This document shows, piece by piece, positions 35,321 through 45,482 of a stretch of DNA of 64,000 nt. The DNA is from Azospirillum sp. 47_25 (GTDB lineage: Bacteria; Pseudomonadota; Alphaproteobacteria; RF32; CAG-239). The notes below the pieces were generated by a model. It ran no database searches. It was not told the origin of the DNA and saw only the letters and a program-made list of their open reading frames with translations. The translations under genes were made by a program, and so were the position numbers. The DNA is taken from contig MNTU01000037.1 in the NCBI GenBank assembly GCA_001917125.1, positions 1 through 64,000 on the forward strand, read 5' to 3'. Position 1 is the first letter of the stretch, and each line of letters begins with the position of its first letter.

Positions 35321-36574
35321 TTGACACATTCATTTAATCGACTAACCACAATCGCCGCCTTGGATATAGGCTCATCCAAAGTCTGCTGTCTGATTGCCAA
35401 GATTAGCCGTGATAAAAAAATCAATGTTGTCGGCTACGGTTACAACGCCTCCAAAGGCATAAAAAACGGAATCGTCACGGACATCAACCAGGCGACCCTT
35501 TCCGTTTGCAATGCGGTCGAAACGGCAGAACAGATGGCGAATGAACGCATTAACCGCATCATTGTCAACATCTCCGGCGACCGGATTAAAAGCAGCCTGA
35601 AAGGGGTCACGATTGCCATCAACCGCAACCGTCCGGTAAACGACCTCGACATAAAAAAAGTCATCGAAAAAGGCATCAATAAAATCAACGTTGAAGACAA
35701 TGAATTGATTCACTGCCTGCCCACCAACTATCGTCTCGACCTCGGCGAGGAAATCAAAGACCCCCGCAACATCTACGGTGAAAACCTTTCGGTCAACATT
35801 CTGCTCGGCATGGTGCCTGACATCCAATTTAAAAACCTTTCTACCGTAATTGAAAACGCCCACTTGGAAATCGCCGAAAAAGCCTTTTCCGCCTATGCGT
35901 CGGGGCTTGCCTGCCTGGTCGATGATGAAAAGGAAATCGGCGCCACCATTGTGGACATTGGCGGCGGCACCACCAATATGGCTACATTCAAACACGGTTA
36001 CCCGGTAGCCTTTTCTTCCATCGGTGTCGGCGGCAACAACGTCACCAACGACATCGCCTGGGGACTGACCACCTCGTTTACCCATGCCGAACGTTTGAAA
36101 ACGCTGCACGGCTGCGCTTTCATGACCAGTCAGGACAAAGAAGACCTGATTAACGTCTATCCCGTCGGCGAAGAAGACGACAGCCTGATTAAACAAGTGC
36201 CCAAAGCGGAATTAATCAGCATCATCACCCCGCGCATTGAAGAAATTTTTGAACTGGTCAATAAGAAACTGGCCGAACACGGCCTGCGCGACATCAGCAG
36301 CCACCGGGTTGTTCTGACCGGCGGCGGAGCCCAGCTTTCCGGAATCCGCGACATCGCCAATATGGTTCTGGACAAACAGGTGCGCATCGGTCGTCCCAAA
36401 AACGTCATCAATCTGCCGGACAACCTGTATAATCCCTGCTTTTCCACCGCCATCGGCTTATTGCTGTTTGCGCTGAATTACAGTGAGAAAAAGCCGAATA
36501 AAATCATCAGCAAACCGGCCTCTTCCGGTACCAGTTTCGGCCGTATTCTTGACTGGCTCAAACAAAGCTTTTAA
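35321..36574 (+). CDS. ftsA: Cell division protein FtsA
   Basis: FtsA is the actin-like ATPase that tethers FtsZ to the membrane. It starts at TTG (35321) with GAGGAAG in front; the 417-residue product begins with the segment TTIAALDIGSSKVCCLIAKI. Phosphate-2 and adenosine motifs are visible: ATIVDIGGGTTNMATFKHG and VVLTGGGAQLSGI. The C-terminus ends FGRILDWLKQSF, the amphipathic membrane-targeting helix. A terminator separates it from ftsZ. Confidence 0.95.
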   Translation: MTHSFNRLTTIAALDIGSSKVCCLIAKISRDKKINVVGYGYNASKGIKNGIVTDINQATLSVCNAVETAEQMANERINRIIVNISGDRIKSSLKGVTIAINRNRPVNDLDIKKVIEKGINKINVEDNELIHCLPTNYRLDLGEEIKDPRNIYGENLSVNILLGMVPDIQFKNLSTVIENAHLEIAEKAFSAYASGLACLVDDEKEIGATIVDIGGGTTNMATFKHGYPVAFSSIGVGGNNVTNDIAWGLTTSFTHAERLKTLHGCAFMTSQDKEDLINVYPVGEEDDSLIKQVPKAELISIITPRIEEIFELVNKKLAEHGLRDISSHRVVLTGGGAQLSGIRDIANMVLDKQVRIGRPKNVINLPDNLYNPCFSTAIGLLLFALNYSEKKPNKIISKPASSGTSFGRILDWLKQSF

Positions 36575-36581
36575 AACTCGG

Positions 36582-36615
36582 TTCCCCGCTGCCTCAGGCA
36601 AAGGGGAATTTTTTT
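36582..36615 (+). terminator. Intrinsic terminator between ftsA and ftsZ
   Basis: Outer stem TTCCCC...GGGGAA with a small inner GCC/GGC pair, then seven T. It implies that ftsZ is also transcribed from its own promoter in the 36620-36790 gap, although no clear -35/-10 pair was found there. Confidence 0.7.
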
Positions 36616-36791
36616 ATTTCAGTGGCTTTTGTAAAAAAATTATCATCAAAACAATCAGACGGCCAAAGAGAAAGAACATAAACCTCCTCTTCAACAAATT
36701 TTTCAAATAACTATTTCTTAGTAACCAAAACTTAATTTATTTTCACTATCCTGTAAGCAATTAAAGTAAAATTTTTGGAGTAAGAAATACA

Positions 36792-38492
36792 ATGTCAATC
36801 AAATTAGCCGTCCCCGAAGCGACCGTTATGCACCTGAAACCGCGGATTTCCGTCATCGGAGTCGGCGGCGGCGGCGGCAATGCCGTCAATAACATGATTG
36901 ATCAAAATCTGGAGGGCGTTGACTTCATCGTCGCCAACACCGATGCACAGGCCCTTGCCCATTCCAAAGCCAGCCGCAAAATTCAGCTCGGCCTGGAAAC
37001 CACAATGGGACTGGGCGCCGGCGCCCGTCCGGAAGTCGGACGCATGGCTGCGGAAGAAGCCAAAGAAGAAATTGAAAAGGAACTTGAAGGTGCCAATATG
37101 GTCTTCATCACCGCCGGCATGGGCGGCGGCACCGGTTCCGGCGCGGCACCGGTTGTCGCCCGTCTTGCCAAAGCCAAAGGCATTCTTACCGTCGGCGTTG
37201 TTACCAAACCGTTTCAGTTTGAAGGCCGCAAACGGATGGAAACCGCCGAAAGCGCCGTTGAAGATTTTACCAATTCGGTTGACAGTATCATCATTATCCC
37301 CAATCAGAATTTATTTCGCGTTGCCGACAAAAAAACCACCCTTGCCGACGCCTTTATCATGGCCGACAATGTGCTCTATGCCGGCGTCCGTTCCATCACC
37401 GATTTGATGATGATGCCGGGCCTGATTAACCTCGACTTCGCCGACATCAAAAGCATTATGGAAGATAAAGGGAAAGCCATTATGGGAACCGGCGAAGCCG
37501 AAGGCGAAGACCGCGCGGTCAAAGCGGCCGAACAAGCGCTGGCCAACCCGCTGCTTGACGATTGTTCCATGCGCGGAGCCAAAGGCGTGCTGATTAACAT
37601 CACCGGCGGTTCAGACATTACCCTGTTTGAAATAGACGAAGCGGCCAGCCGCATCAAAGAAGAAGTTGATGAAGACGCCAACATTATTTTCGGCTCCAGC
37701 TTCGACGAAGCTCTGGTCGGCAAAATCCGCGTTTCAATCGTTGCCACCGGCATCGGCGAAGGCAAAGCTGCCCAGCCGCAGCCCAAACCGGCAGCCAAAA
37801 TTGCGCAGGACTACCTGAAAGAAAGTTTTATGCCGGCGGTAAATACCCCGGAAACACCGAGTGAGGAAGTTGATTCCAACTTGGAAAAATTTGCAGCAAC
37901 GGCTCCCGAAGCCGAAGCTGACACCGTCGAAAAAATGATTGATACGGCAACAATCGTTTCTTTCGACCAACCCGAAGAGGTTTCCGAAATCGAAGAACCT
38001 GCCGTTCAGGCTTCGGTGGAAGAAGAAAAATTTGAGGATTTTAATAATCTTGAAGCTTCATCTATTATTAACGACATGCCTCAAGCCTCCTCTTTGTTCA
38101 AAGCTATTATTAACAAAAATGAAGACATCAATGCTGATGCTCAGCTCGACAGCATTTTGTCTGCCAAGGAAAACAGCTTCACCGCCAAAACTTCTTTAAA
38201 AACCGTTGAAGAAGAACCGGAACTGTTTCCCAACCACAATCCCAAACCTTTCTCCGCTTCCCGCAAAGAAGAACCGGAAAGACTGATTGTGAATGACGAC
38301 GATGAAGAATACACCCCGACCTTAATCGAGCGTGTAACCGGATTCTCCATCGCCAAGAGAAACCGCAAGAAAATGGCCAAGGAAAGTGAGCGTTTCCAGG
38401 AGCCGGTTTCCCCGAGTTTCTCTGACAACGACTATGACCCGGAAGATAAGCTGAATCTTGAAATTCCTTCTTTTCTGCGTCGTAAGTCTTAA
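36792..38492 (+). CDS. ftsZ: Cell division protein FtsZ
   Basis: FtsZ is the tubulin-like GTPase that forms the Z ring. The GTP-binding core has [15 protein letters not shown] (residues 21-35) and the tubulin signature [10 protein letters not shown] (111-120), followed by the T7 segment. At 566 residues it is much longer than the 383 of E. coli. The extra length is an acidic, disordered linker of about 230 residues, as in other alphaproteobacteria. It ends in the conserved tail [13 protein letters not shown], which binds FtsA and other partners. Confidence 0.97.
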   Translation: MSIKLAVPEATVMHLKPRISVIGVGGGGGNAVNNMIDQNLEGVDFIVANTDAQALAHSKASRKIQLGLETTMGLGAGARPEVGRMAAEEAKEEIEKELEGANMVFITAGMGGGTGSGAAPVVARLAKAKGILTVGVVTKPFQFEGRKRMETAESAVEDFTNSVDSIIIIPNQNLFRVADKKTTLADAFIMADNVLYAGVRSITDLMMMPGLINLDFADIKSIMEDKGKAIMGTGEAEGEDRAVKAAEQALANPLLDDCSMRGAKGVLINITGGSDITLFEIDEAASRIKEEVDEDANIIFGSSFDEALVGKIRVSIVATGIGEGKAAQPQPKPAAKIAQDYLKESFMPAVNTPETPSEEVDSNLEKFAATAPEAEADTVEKMIDTATIVSFDQPEEVSEIEEPAVQASVEEEKFEDFNNLEASSIINDMPQASSLFKAIINKNEDINADAQLDSILSAKENSFTAKTSLKTVEEEPELFPNHNPKPFSASRKEEPERLIVNDDDEEYTPTLIERVTGFSIAKRNRKKMAKESERFQEPVSPSFSDNDYDPEDKLNLEIPSFLRRKS

Positions 38493-38522
38493 CCCAGAAT
38501 ATTATTGTAAGTTATAAACCTC

Positions 38523-38548
38523 AAAGCGGAGAAATCTCCGCTTTTTTT
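38523..38548 (+). terminator. Intrinsic terminator after ftsZ
   Basis: Stem AAAGCGGAGA, loop AA, TCTCCGCTTT, then T4. It ends the division cluster. Confidence 0.85.
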
Positions 38549-38698
38549 ATGCCTCCGAACCTAAATTTTCCGCGCCTGCCCCTGCAACCGTTTTTATATA
38601 CAAAAAATCTGGGTATCTCTATTATTTGTATTTTCATTTCCGCATAAGCGGCTTATAGTTTAGTCGATAATTTATCAAACAACTATTAGGATAAACAA

Positions 38699-39748
38699 AT
38701 GACTGAGACATCGATTATCCCCGTTTTTTTCGCCACGGATGAAAATTACGTGCCTTACCTGGGCGTTTCGCTGCAATCGCTGATTGCTCATACGGCCCAT
38801 AATAAACAATACGAAATCTACATTCTGCACGATTCGCTGTCTGAACATGCCCGACAGCAACTCCGCGAATTCAAGCAGAAAAACGTCAATATTTCCTTTC
38901 TCAAAGTAAGCGACCATCTTCAGCAATACCAATCCCGCCTGAAAAACAATCTGGCTTTCTGGAATCAGCCGACCTATTATCGCCTGGCTCTGCCCCTGCT
39001 GACAGCAAACTACGACAAAATTCTTTACTGCGACTGCGATACGGTTTTCCTTGACGATGTCGCCCGTCTCTACGAGCAGGACATCAAAGACAACTACCTG
39101 CTTGCGGTTCAGGATGCCGACCACCCCTATTATATTCCCGAACGCATCGAACAGATGAAAACGGAATTAAAATTAGCCGATACCAGCCGTTATTTTAACG
39201 CCGGCATTTTGGTAATGAACGTCGCCCTGATGCGGCAAAACAACTTGTTTGACCGTTTTATTGAGCTGCGGGAAACGATTAAATACCTGCCATACCATGA
39301 CCAGGATATTTTAAACAGCGCCTGCCGCGACAAAATAAAATATCTTTCCCGGCGTTATAATTACCAATGGCATTTGGATTTCTTTTACAATGATCCCGAA
39401 GCGGCCCAAGCATACCGCCGGAATATCGAACCGGCGATTGTGCATTTTACCTCCCATATCAAACCATGGAACGAACCCAAACGCGAATTTGCCGACAAAT
39501 TTTGGTACTATGCCCGCCAAACGCCCTTTTATGAAGAAATTCTGTTCCGCAGCATCGCCAAACAAAAACTCGGAATTGATTACACGGAAATTGCCGCCGC
39601 CACCAACCGCAAAGACTGCCTCAGCCTGCTGCGCCGATATAAGTTCATTGCCTTCTTCGGCCTTGGCAGTACCCGCAAAAAATATAAACAAAAGGTCAAA
39701 ACGCTCAAGCAGCTCCTGCGAAACACCGCAGCATTATGCCGCCTGTAA
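38699..39748 (+). CDS. Glycosyltransferase family 8 protein
   Basis: The 349-residue protein has a GT-A fold of the GT8 type. It starts IIPVFFATDENYVPYLGVSL and contains the metal-binding DCD at residues 112-114 (ILYCDCDTVFLDD). The C-terminal half has FNAGILVMN, HDQDILN and a late HFTSHIKPW, the usual GT8 histidine region. GT8 enzymes add glucose or galactose, often in LPS outer core, using UDP-sugars. The acceptor here is unknown. It stands alone, with a terminator behind it. Confidence 0.88.
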   Translation: MTETSIIPVFFATDENYVPYLGVSLQSLIAHTAHNKQYEIYILHDSLSEHARQQLREFKQKNVNISFLKVSDHLQQYQSRLKNNLAFWNQPTYYRLALPLLTANYDKILYCDCDTVFLDDVARLYEQDIKDNYLLAVQDADHPYYIPERIEQMKTELKLADTSRYFNAGILVMNVALMRQNNLFDRFIELRETIKYLPYHDQDILNSACRDKIKYLSRRYNYQWHLDFFYNDPEAAQAYRRNIEPAIVHFTSHIKPWNEPKREFADKFWYYARQTPFYEEILFRSIAKQKLGIDYTEIAAATNRKDCLSLLRRYKFIAFFGLGSTRKKYKQKVKTLKQLLRNTAALCRL

Positions 39749-39751
39749 ATC

Positions 39752-39782
39752 AAAAGCCCGCCTCAATGACGGGCTTTTCTTG
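39752..39782. terminator. Bidirectional terminator between GT8 and the candidate sRNA
   Basis: Stem AAAAGCCCG, loop CCTCAATGA, CGGGCTTTT. It serves the GT8 gene on the plus strand and the putative 39752-39852 transcript on the minus strand. Confidence 0.65.
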
Positions 39783-39852
39783 TATTTGGCAGAAGTACAT
39801 GATTGCTAAGTAAAAATAACAACGATTTGTTATTTTTATCTGTAAAATCTTG
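39752..39852 (-). ncRNA. Candidate ~100-nt small RNA
   Basis: A strong minus-strand promoter (39859-39887) points into a short gene-free stretch that ends at the 39752-39782 hairpin. The predicted transcript of about 100 bases contains an AT-rich hairpin, AAAAATAACAA/TTGTTATTTTT with loop CGA (near 39809-39835 on the plus strand). No open frame of note is inside. I recognise no RNA family, and the terminator T-run (TTTTGATTT) is modest. Confidence 0.35.
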
Positions 39853-39858
39853 GCTATC

Positions 39859-39887
39859 TTATTAAACAAGCCAGCAAACGCTGTCAA
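39859..39887 (-). promoter_or_regulatory. Consensus sigma-70 promoter driving a short noncoding stretch
   Basis: On the minus strand TTGACA (39887-39882), exactly 17 bases, TAATAA (39864-39859). It faces away from the lipoprotein gene at 39957-40595, whose coding strand ends just upstream. Confidence 0.55.
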
Positions 39888-39956
39888 ACGAAATTAGATA
39901 CCCAAGTGCAGCTTTCGGCCCGAAGACAACGCACCAATCGACCATTATACAAGTTT

Positions 39957-40595
39957 TTACTGAAGGTTGATGAGCGTGATTTCCACCCGCCTGTTCTGTT
40001 CTCTGCCGGCTGCCGTTGCATTGGAGGCAATCGGATTATTCGGTCCCATTCCGGTTACCGACAAACGGTTAGCCGCCACACCGCGATTTTGCAGATAAGT
40101 TGCAACCGCCTGCGCGCGCTTCAACGACAGTTGATTATTATAGGCAACCGTCCCCGTATTGTCGGTATAGCCGACAATCTGAACCGCCGTTTTATTATAT
40201 TCTTTAATAACCTTGGCTACAGAATCCAACACCCGGTTAAAGGATGTTTGGAAAACAGCAGAATCTGTCGCAAAAGTAATATTGCTCGGCATAATCAAAC
40301 GCACCTGTCCGTTCATTTCCTGAACCTGAACACCGGTGCCGACCAGTTCCTGACGCAGTCTGCGGGCCTGAATATCCATATAACCGCCGGTAGCCGCACC
40401 GCCGGCCGCACCGATGCCGGCACCGATTAAAGCGCCTTTTTCACCGCCGACCAATGCGCCGATACCCGCTCCGGCAACCGCTCCGATACCTGTTCCCCAC
40501 GCTGTTTTGGAAACCTTGCTCTCCCCGGTATAGGGATCAGTTGCGCAAGCCGCCAGCAAAGACAGTACCGCAACAGACATAATCAGTTTTTTCAT
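39957..40595 (-). CDS. OmpA-family outer-membrane lipoprotein (YiaD-like)
   Basis: The 212-residue protein has a lipoprotein signal (MKKLIMSVAVLSLLAAC) with acylated Cys17. A Gly-zipper-like hydrophobic region follows (about 33-75; GIGAVAGAGIGALVGGEKGA), then an OmpA C-terminal peptidoglycan-binding domain with VQIVGYTDNTGTVAYN and LSLKRAQAVATYLQNRGVA. It probably links the outer membrane to the wall. It is monocistronic. Confidence 0.92.
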   Translation of the reverse strand: MKKLIMSVAVLSLLAACATDPYTGESKVSKTAWGTGIGAVAGAGIGALVGGEKGALIGAGIGAAGGAATGGYMDIQARRLRQELVGTGVQVQEMNGQVRLIMPSNITFATDSAVFQTSFNRVLDSVAKVIKEYNKTAVQIVGYTDNTGTVAYNNQLSLKRAQAVATYLQNRGVAANRLSVTGMGPNNPIASNATAAGREQNRRVEITLINLQ

Positions 40596-40700
40596 CTTCT
40601 TATCTCCTTTTGTTAAACTGTCATTACTTTACTTTTTCCGCCGCCAAAAAACAAGCCATTTTATAAAGCAGCAAAAATTTTCGGCTGAAATTCCCTATAC

Positions 40701-40729
40701 AAAAAACCCTGTGAGAAAATCTCACAGGG
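40701..40729 (-). terminator. Intrinsic terminator after the 40758 orphan gene
   Basis: Minus-strand stem CCCTGTGAGA, loop TTT, TCTCACAGGG, then six T. It separates the orphan from the downstream lipoprotein gene. Confidence 0.85.
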
Positions 40730-40757
40730 CTTGTAATGCTTTTTTCTGGCTTAAGCT

Positions 40758-41060
40758 TTACTTAAAACATGGTGCTGCGACTTTGACCAACATTTTCCAA
40801 AACTCCGACAGCAGAATTCTTCGCTGAATATCCTGCTTGCCGATTCCTTCCAAATGCGAAGCTTCATAACCGGCAGCCATTTGATGACGGCTGATACGCG
40901 TTCGCAGCAACAGACGCTGATACTTCGTCAAACCGCGAATGTACTCGGCAACTTCTTCGGCTTCAAGATTAATAACCTGAACGTAAGCACCGTTCTGAAA
41001 ACTTACCACCTGAGGCTTATTCTCCTCGAGAAGGCCTCCCAAAAATTCTTTAGCATTCAT
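40758..41060 (-). CDS. Uncharacterised small soluble protein
   Basis: I do not recognise a family. The ATG at 41060 (MNAKEFLGGLLEENKPQVVS) gives 100 residues; the upstream extension to 41132 is hydrophobic and probably noncoding. No convincing Shine-Dalgarno sequence precedes the start. The product has a short beta-like segment (VVSFQNGAYVQVINL) and then a helical, Arg-rich part (RLLLRTRISRHQMAAGYEAS). It sits just downstream of rpoC, past the rpoC terminator, and has its own terminator. Confidence 0.55.
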   Translation of the reverse strand: MNAKEFLGGLLEENKPQVVSFQNGAYVQVINLEAEEVAEYIRGLTKYQRLLLRTRISRHQMAAGYEASHLEGIGKQDIQRRILLSEFWKMLVKVAAPCFK

Positions 41061-41222
41061 AACTAAAAAAAATTTTAAAACGTTAATAATATATAATAAA
41101 CCGCCGTAACGCGGTAAATATCCCAATAGCATCTAAATAATTTTGAATTAAGATAACTATAGTCGGTTAAATTCTGATAATCAAGAACAAATTTTGTCCA
41201 TATACCGTTTTCTCACTCGGCA

Positions 41223-41261
41223 AACAAAAAGGGTTCTGAAAAAATCAGAGCCCTTTTTGTT
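41223..41261 (-). terminator. Intrinsic terminator after rpoC
   Basis: Minus-strand stem AAAAAGGG plus TCTGA paired with TCAGA and CCCTTTTT (one internal mismatch), loop TTTTT, then TTGTTT. It lies 17 bases past the rpoC stop, so rpoC does not read through toward the distant str operon. Confidence 0.8.
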
Positions 41262-41277
41262 AAATAAGGTTTGACCC

Positions 41278-44200
41278 CTATTCGGCAGAAGATTCGTCAG
41301 TGCCGGTTGCGGCAACAGCGGCATGCTGTTCCAACTGAGCCTGAGCTGCCTCTTCCTTGAGCGACAGAATTTCCTTGTCGTTCTGGGCGGCAACCTTCTT
41401 CAGTGCCCGCAGAACCGTACCGGTACCGGCCGGAATCAAACGACCGACGATAACGTTCTCTTTCAGACCGCTCAGTTTGTCAACCTTGCCCTCAACCGCA
41501 GCTTCGGTCAGAACACGGGTCGTCTCCTGGAACGATGCGGCTGAAATGAAGGACTTGGTCTGCAACGAAGCCTTGGTAATACCGAGCAGGATCGGATCGG
41601 CCTGAGCCGGTGTTCCGTTCTCGGCAATAACTTTGGCATTTTCGGCCTCAAACACGTCACGGTCAACCTGCTCGCCGATCAGGAAAGTTGTGTCTCCCGG
41701 AACGGTGACTTCAACCTTGCGCAGCATCTGCGAAACGATAACTTCAATATGCTTATCGTTAATCTTAACGCCTTGCAGACGGTAAACGTCCTGAACTTCC
41801 TTAACCAGATATTCAGCCAGTTTCTCAACCCCGAGAACACGCAGAATATCATGCGGCGCCGGAGTACCTTCAACCAGCATATCGCCTTTCTTGACAATAT
41901 CGCCGTCCTGAACCACCAGATGGCGGCCTTTCGGAATCAGATATTCAATCGGTTCGCCTTTCTGCGGCACAACCGTAATCCGCTGTTTGGCCTTGTAGTC
42001 CTTGCCGAATTCAACCATACCGTCAATGTCGGAAATAATTGCGGCATCTTTCGGACGGCGGGCTTCAAACAGCTCGGCAACGCGCGGCAGACCGCCGGTA
42101 ATATCTTTAGTCTTGGAGCTTTCCCGCGGAATACGCGCGATAACGTCACCGACTTTGACTTCCGCACCGTTGTCAACGGTCAGAATGGCGTCAACCGACA
42201 GATAATAGCGGACTTCCTTACCGTTATCATAAGTAACCGGTTTGCCTTTGGCATCTTTCAGCATAATGCTCGGTTTCAAACCGGCGCTGCTGGAATTTGA
42301 ACGCCAGTCAACAACCACCTTGGAAACGATACCGGTCGTTTCGTCAACGGTTTCCTTAACCGAAACATTGTTGATGAGGTCAACCAGTTCGGCCTGACCG
42401 GCTTTTTCCGAAATAACCGGAATTGTAAACGGATCCCACTCGGCCACTTTCTGCCCCTTCTTAACCTTGGAGCCTTCGGCCGCCAAAATCTTGGTACCGT
42501 AAGGAACATGGTGGCGTGATTTTTCACGGCCCTGAGCATCCTCAATAACAATTTCGCAGTTACGCGACAGAACAATGCCGTTGCCCTCGGAATCGATAAC
42601 CAGATGTTTGTTTTCCAGTTTCAGCACACCGGCAAACGGAACTTCAACCGAAGCCTGTTCGGCAGACTTGGAAGCCGCACCACCGATGTGGAAGGTTCTC
42701 ATCGTCAGCTGGGTACCCGGTTCACCGATTGACTGAGCCGCAATGACACCGACGGCTTCACCGATATTAACCGGCGTACCGCGAGCCAGGTCACGGCCGT
42801 AGCAGGCAGCACAAATGCCGTTCTCGGCTTCACAGGTCAGAACCGAACGGATTTTAACCTGTTCAACACCGGCAGCTTCAACGACTTCAACATCGTTCTC
42901 GTCAATCAGTTTGCCTTTGTGAACCAGAACTTCACCGGTTTCAGGATGAATAATGTCTTCCTGAATGGTACGGCCCAGAATACGTTCGCCGATGGAAACG
43001 ATAACGTTACCGCCGTCAACAACCGGACGGACGATAATGCCGCGCTCGGTGCCGCAGTCGGTTTCGGTAACGACAACGTCTTGAGCAACGTCAACCAAAC
43101 GACGGGTCAGATAACCGGAGTTAGCGGTCTTCAAGGCCGTATCCGCCAAACCTTTACGGGCACCGTGGGTAGAATTGAAGTATTCCAACACCGTCAGGCC
43201 TTCTTTAAAGTTTGAAATAATCGGCTGTTCAATAATTTCGCCGCTCGGTTTGGCCATCAAACCGCGCATACCGGCAACCTGACGCATTTGGGCGGCAGAA
43301 CCGCGGGCACCGGAGTGAGCCATCATATAAACCGAGTTGATGTAACCATGGTCGATTTTGGAAATGTTCTTCATCATTTCGTCAGCGACCTTATCCGTGC
43401 AGGCAGCCCAGATATCGATAACCTTGTTGTACTTTTCGCCTTTGGTAATCAAACCGTTCTGATACTGCTGTTCAAATTCCTTAACCTGTTTTTCGGTCTC
43501 GGCAATCAGTTCTTTCTTGGCATCAGGAACAATCAGGTCGTCCTTACCGAAAGAAATACCGGCCTTGCAGGCATTGGTAAAGCCTAAGGTCATAATCTTG
43601 TCAACAAACAAGACGGTTTCCTTCTGGCCGCAGTGACGGTAAACGATGTCAATGATTTCACCGATTTCCTTCTTACGAATCAAACGGTTAACCAAAGAGA
43701 ACGGTACGTTTTTATGTTTCGGCAAAATCTGCGAAACGATAATACGTCCGGCCGTGGTTTCAACCAAACCGTATTTCAGTTCCCCATTGTCATCGACATA
43801 TTCCATCCGGCATTTGATTTTGGCGTGCATATCAAGGAATTTATTGTCCAAAGCCATCTGAACTTCGTCAAAATCGGCATAGACGGAGCCTTCGCCGGCA
43901 ACACCTTCAGCCTCGTAGGTCAGGTAATAGATACCCAGCACCATATCTTGGGACGGAACCACAATCGGTTTGCCCGAAGCAGGAGACAAAATGTTGTTGG
44001 TAGACATCATCAGCACGCGGGCTTCCAACTGAGCCTCAACCGACAACGGAACGTGAACGGCCATTTGGTCACCGTCGAAGTCGGCGTTGAACGCGGTACA
44101 AACCAGCGGATGCAGATGGATAGCTTTACCTTCGACCAGAACCGGTTCAAAAGCCTGAATACCCAAACGGTGCAACGTCGGAGCACGGTTCAGCAAAACC

Positions 44201-45462
44201 GGATGTTCGCGAATGACTTCTTCCAGAATATCCCAAACTTCCGGACGTTCTTTTTCAACCATGCGTTTGGCCGCTTTAATCGTCGTTGCGTGTCCGTACA
44301 GTTCCAGTTTGGCATAGACGAAAGGCTTAAACAGTTCCAGAGCCATCTTCTTCGGCAAACCGCACTGGTGCAGTTTCAATTCCGGACCGACGGTAATAAC
44401 CGAACGGCCTGAATAGTCAACACGTTTACCCAACAGGTTCTGACGGAAACGACCCTGCTTACCTTTCAGCATATCCGACAGGGATTTCAGCGGACGTTTG
44501 TTGGTACCGGTAATCGCACGGGCGCGACGACCGTTGTCAAACAAAGCATCGACCGATTCCTGCAGCATGCGTTTTTCGTTGCGGATAATGATATCCGGCG
44601 CATGCAGTTCGATTAATCTCTTCAGACGGTTGTTGCGGTTAATGACGCGGCGGTACAAATCGTTCAAATCCGAAGTTGCAAACCGACCGCCGTCCAGCGG
44701 AACCAGCGGACGCAGTTCAGGCGGAATAACCGGCAGAACATCCAGAATCATCCATTCCGGCTTGGTATTCGAATCAATGAATGCCTCAATGATCTTCAAA
44801 CGTTTAATCAGCTTTTTGCGTTTGGCTTCGGAACTGCTGTCCTTCAGCTCTTCGCGAATAGCCTTGCGTTCGGCTTCCAAATCAATCTGAGACAGAATTT
44901 CTTTCAAAGCCTCGGCACCGATGCCGGCCCGGAAAGAATCTTCACCGTATTCGTCAATAGCTTCCTGATACTGTTCTTCGCTCAGCAACTCATTGACTGA
45001 CAACGGAGTCAATCCCGGTTCAATAACGATGTAGCTTTCGAAATACAAAACGCGTTCCAAAGACTTCATCGGAATATCGGTAATCAGCGCAATGCGGGAC
45101 GGCAGAGACTTCAGGAACCAGATATGCGCAACCGGCGCCGCCAGTTCAATATGTCCCATACGTTCACGACGAACTTTTGACAAGGTAACTTCCACGCCGC
45201 ACTTTTCGCAGACAACGCCGCGATATTTCATGCGTTTGTATTTGCCGCACAAGCATTCGTAGTCTTTAACCGGACCGAAGATGCGGGCGCAGAACAAACC
45301 GTCCCGCTCCGGCTTAAATGTACGATAGTTAATCGTCTCCGGCTTTTTGACCTCGCCGTATGACCAGGAACGAATCTGTTCAGGCGAAGCAATCGAGATT
45401 TTAATTTGGTCAAAGGATTCGGCTGAAACCTGCTGGCCAAAAAATTTCATAATATCATTCAT
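41278..45462 (-). CDS. rpoC: RNA polymerase subunit beta-prime
   Basis: This is the catalytic clamp subunit, 1394 residues, usual for alphaproteobacteria. The N-terminal zinc ribbon has [19 protein letters not shown]. The active-site Mg motif [12 protein letters not shown] follows, and the second zinc site is [13 protein letters not shown]. The start ATG at 45462 has AAAGGAG upstream. It follows rpoB by 20 bases. Downstream is a terminator; the str operon that often follows rpoC lies 38 kb away instead. Confidence 0.98.
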   Translation of the reverse strand: MNDIMKFFGQQVSAESFDQIKISIASPEQIRSWSYGEVKKPETINYRTFKPERDGLFCARIFGPVKDYECLCGKYKRMKYRGVVCEKCGVEVTLSKVRRERMGHIELAAPVAHIWFLKSLPSRIALITDIPMKSLERVLYFESYIVIEPGLTPLSVNELLSEEQYQEAIDEYGEDSFRAGIGAEALKEILSQIDLEAERKAIREELKDSSSEAKRKKLIKRLKIIEAFIDSNTKPEWMILDVLPVIPPELRPLVPLDGGRFATSDLNDLYRRVINRNNRLKRLIELHAPDIIIRNEKRMLQESVDALFDNGRRARAITGTNKRPLKSLSDMLKGKQGRFRQNLLGKRVDYSGRSVITVGPELKLHQCGLPKKMALELFKPFVYAKLELYGHATTIKAAKRMVEKERPEVWDILEEVIREHPVLLNRAPTLHRLGIQAFEPVLVEGKAIHLHPLVCTAFNADFDGDQMAVHVPLSVEAQLEARVLMMSTNNILSPASGKPIVVPSQDMVLGIYYLTYEAEGVAGEGSVYADFDEVQMALDNKFLDMHAKIKCRMEYVDDNGELKYGLVETTAGRIIVSQILPKHKNVPFSLVNRLIRKKEIGEIIDIVYRHCGQKETVLFVDKIMTLGFTNACKAGISFGKDDLIVPDAKKELIAETEKQVKEFEQQYQNGLITKGEKYNKVIDIWAACTDKVADEMMKNISKIDHGYINSVYMMAHSGARGSAAQMRQVAGMRGLMAKPSGEIIEQPIISNFKEGLTVLEYFNSTHGARKGLADTALKTANSGYLTRRLVDVAQDVVVTETDCGTERGIIVRPVVDGGNVIVSIGERILGRTIQEDIIHPETGEVLVHKGKLIDENDVEVVEAAGVEQVKIRSVLTCEAENGICAACYGRDLARGTPVNIGEAVGVIAAQSIGEPGTQLTMRTFHIGGAASKSAEQASVEVPFAGVLKLENKHLVIDSEGNGIVLSRNCEIVIEDAQGREKSRHHVPYGTKILAAEGSKVKKGQKVAEWDPFTIPVISEKAGQAELVDLINNVSVKETVDETTGIVSKVVVDWRSNSSSAGLKPSIMLKDAKGKPVTYDNGKEVRYYLSVDAILTVDNGAEVKVGDVIARIPRESSKTKDITGGLPRVAELFEARRPKDAAIISDIDGMVEFGKDYKAKQRITVVPQKGEPIEYLIPKGRHLVVQDGDIVKKGDMLVEGTPAPHDILRVLGVEKLAEYLVKEVQDVYRLQGVKINDKHIEVIVSQMLRKVEVTVPGDTTFLIGEQVDRDVFEAENAKVIAENGTPAQADPILLGITKASLQTKSFISAASFQETTRVLTEAAVEGKVDKLSGLKENVIVGRLIPAGTGTVLRALKKVAAQNDKEILSLKEEAAQAQLEQHAAVAATGTDESSAE

Positions 45463-45482
45463 ATTCGTAAAACTCCTTTACC

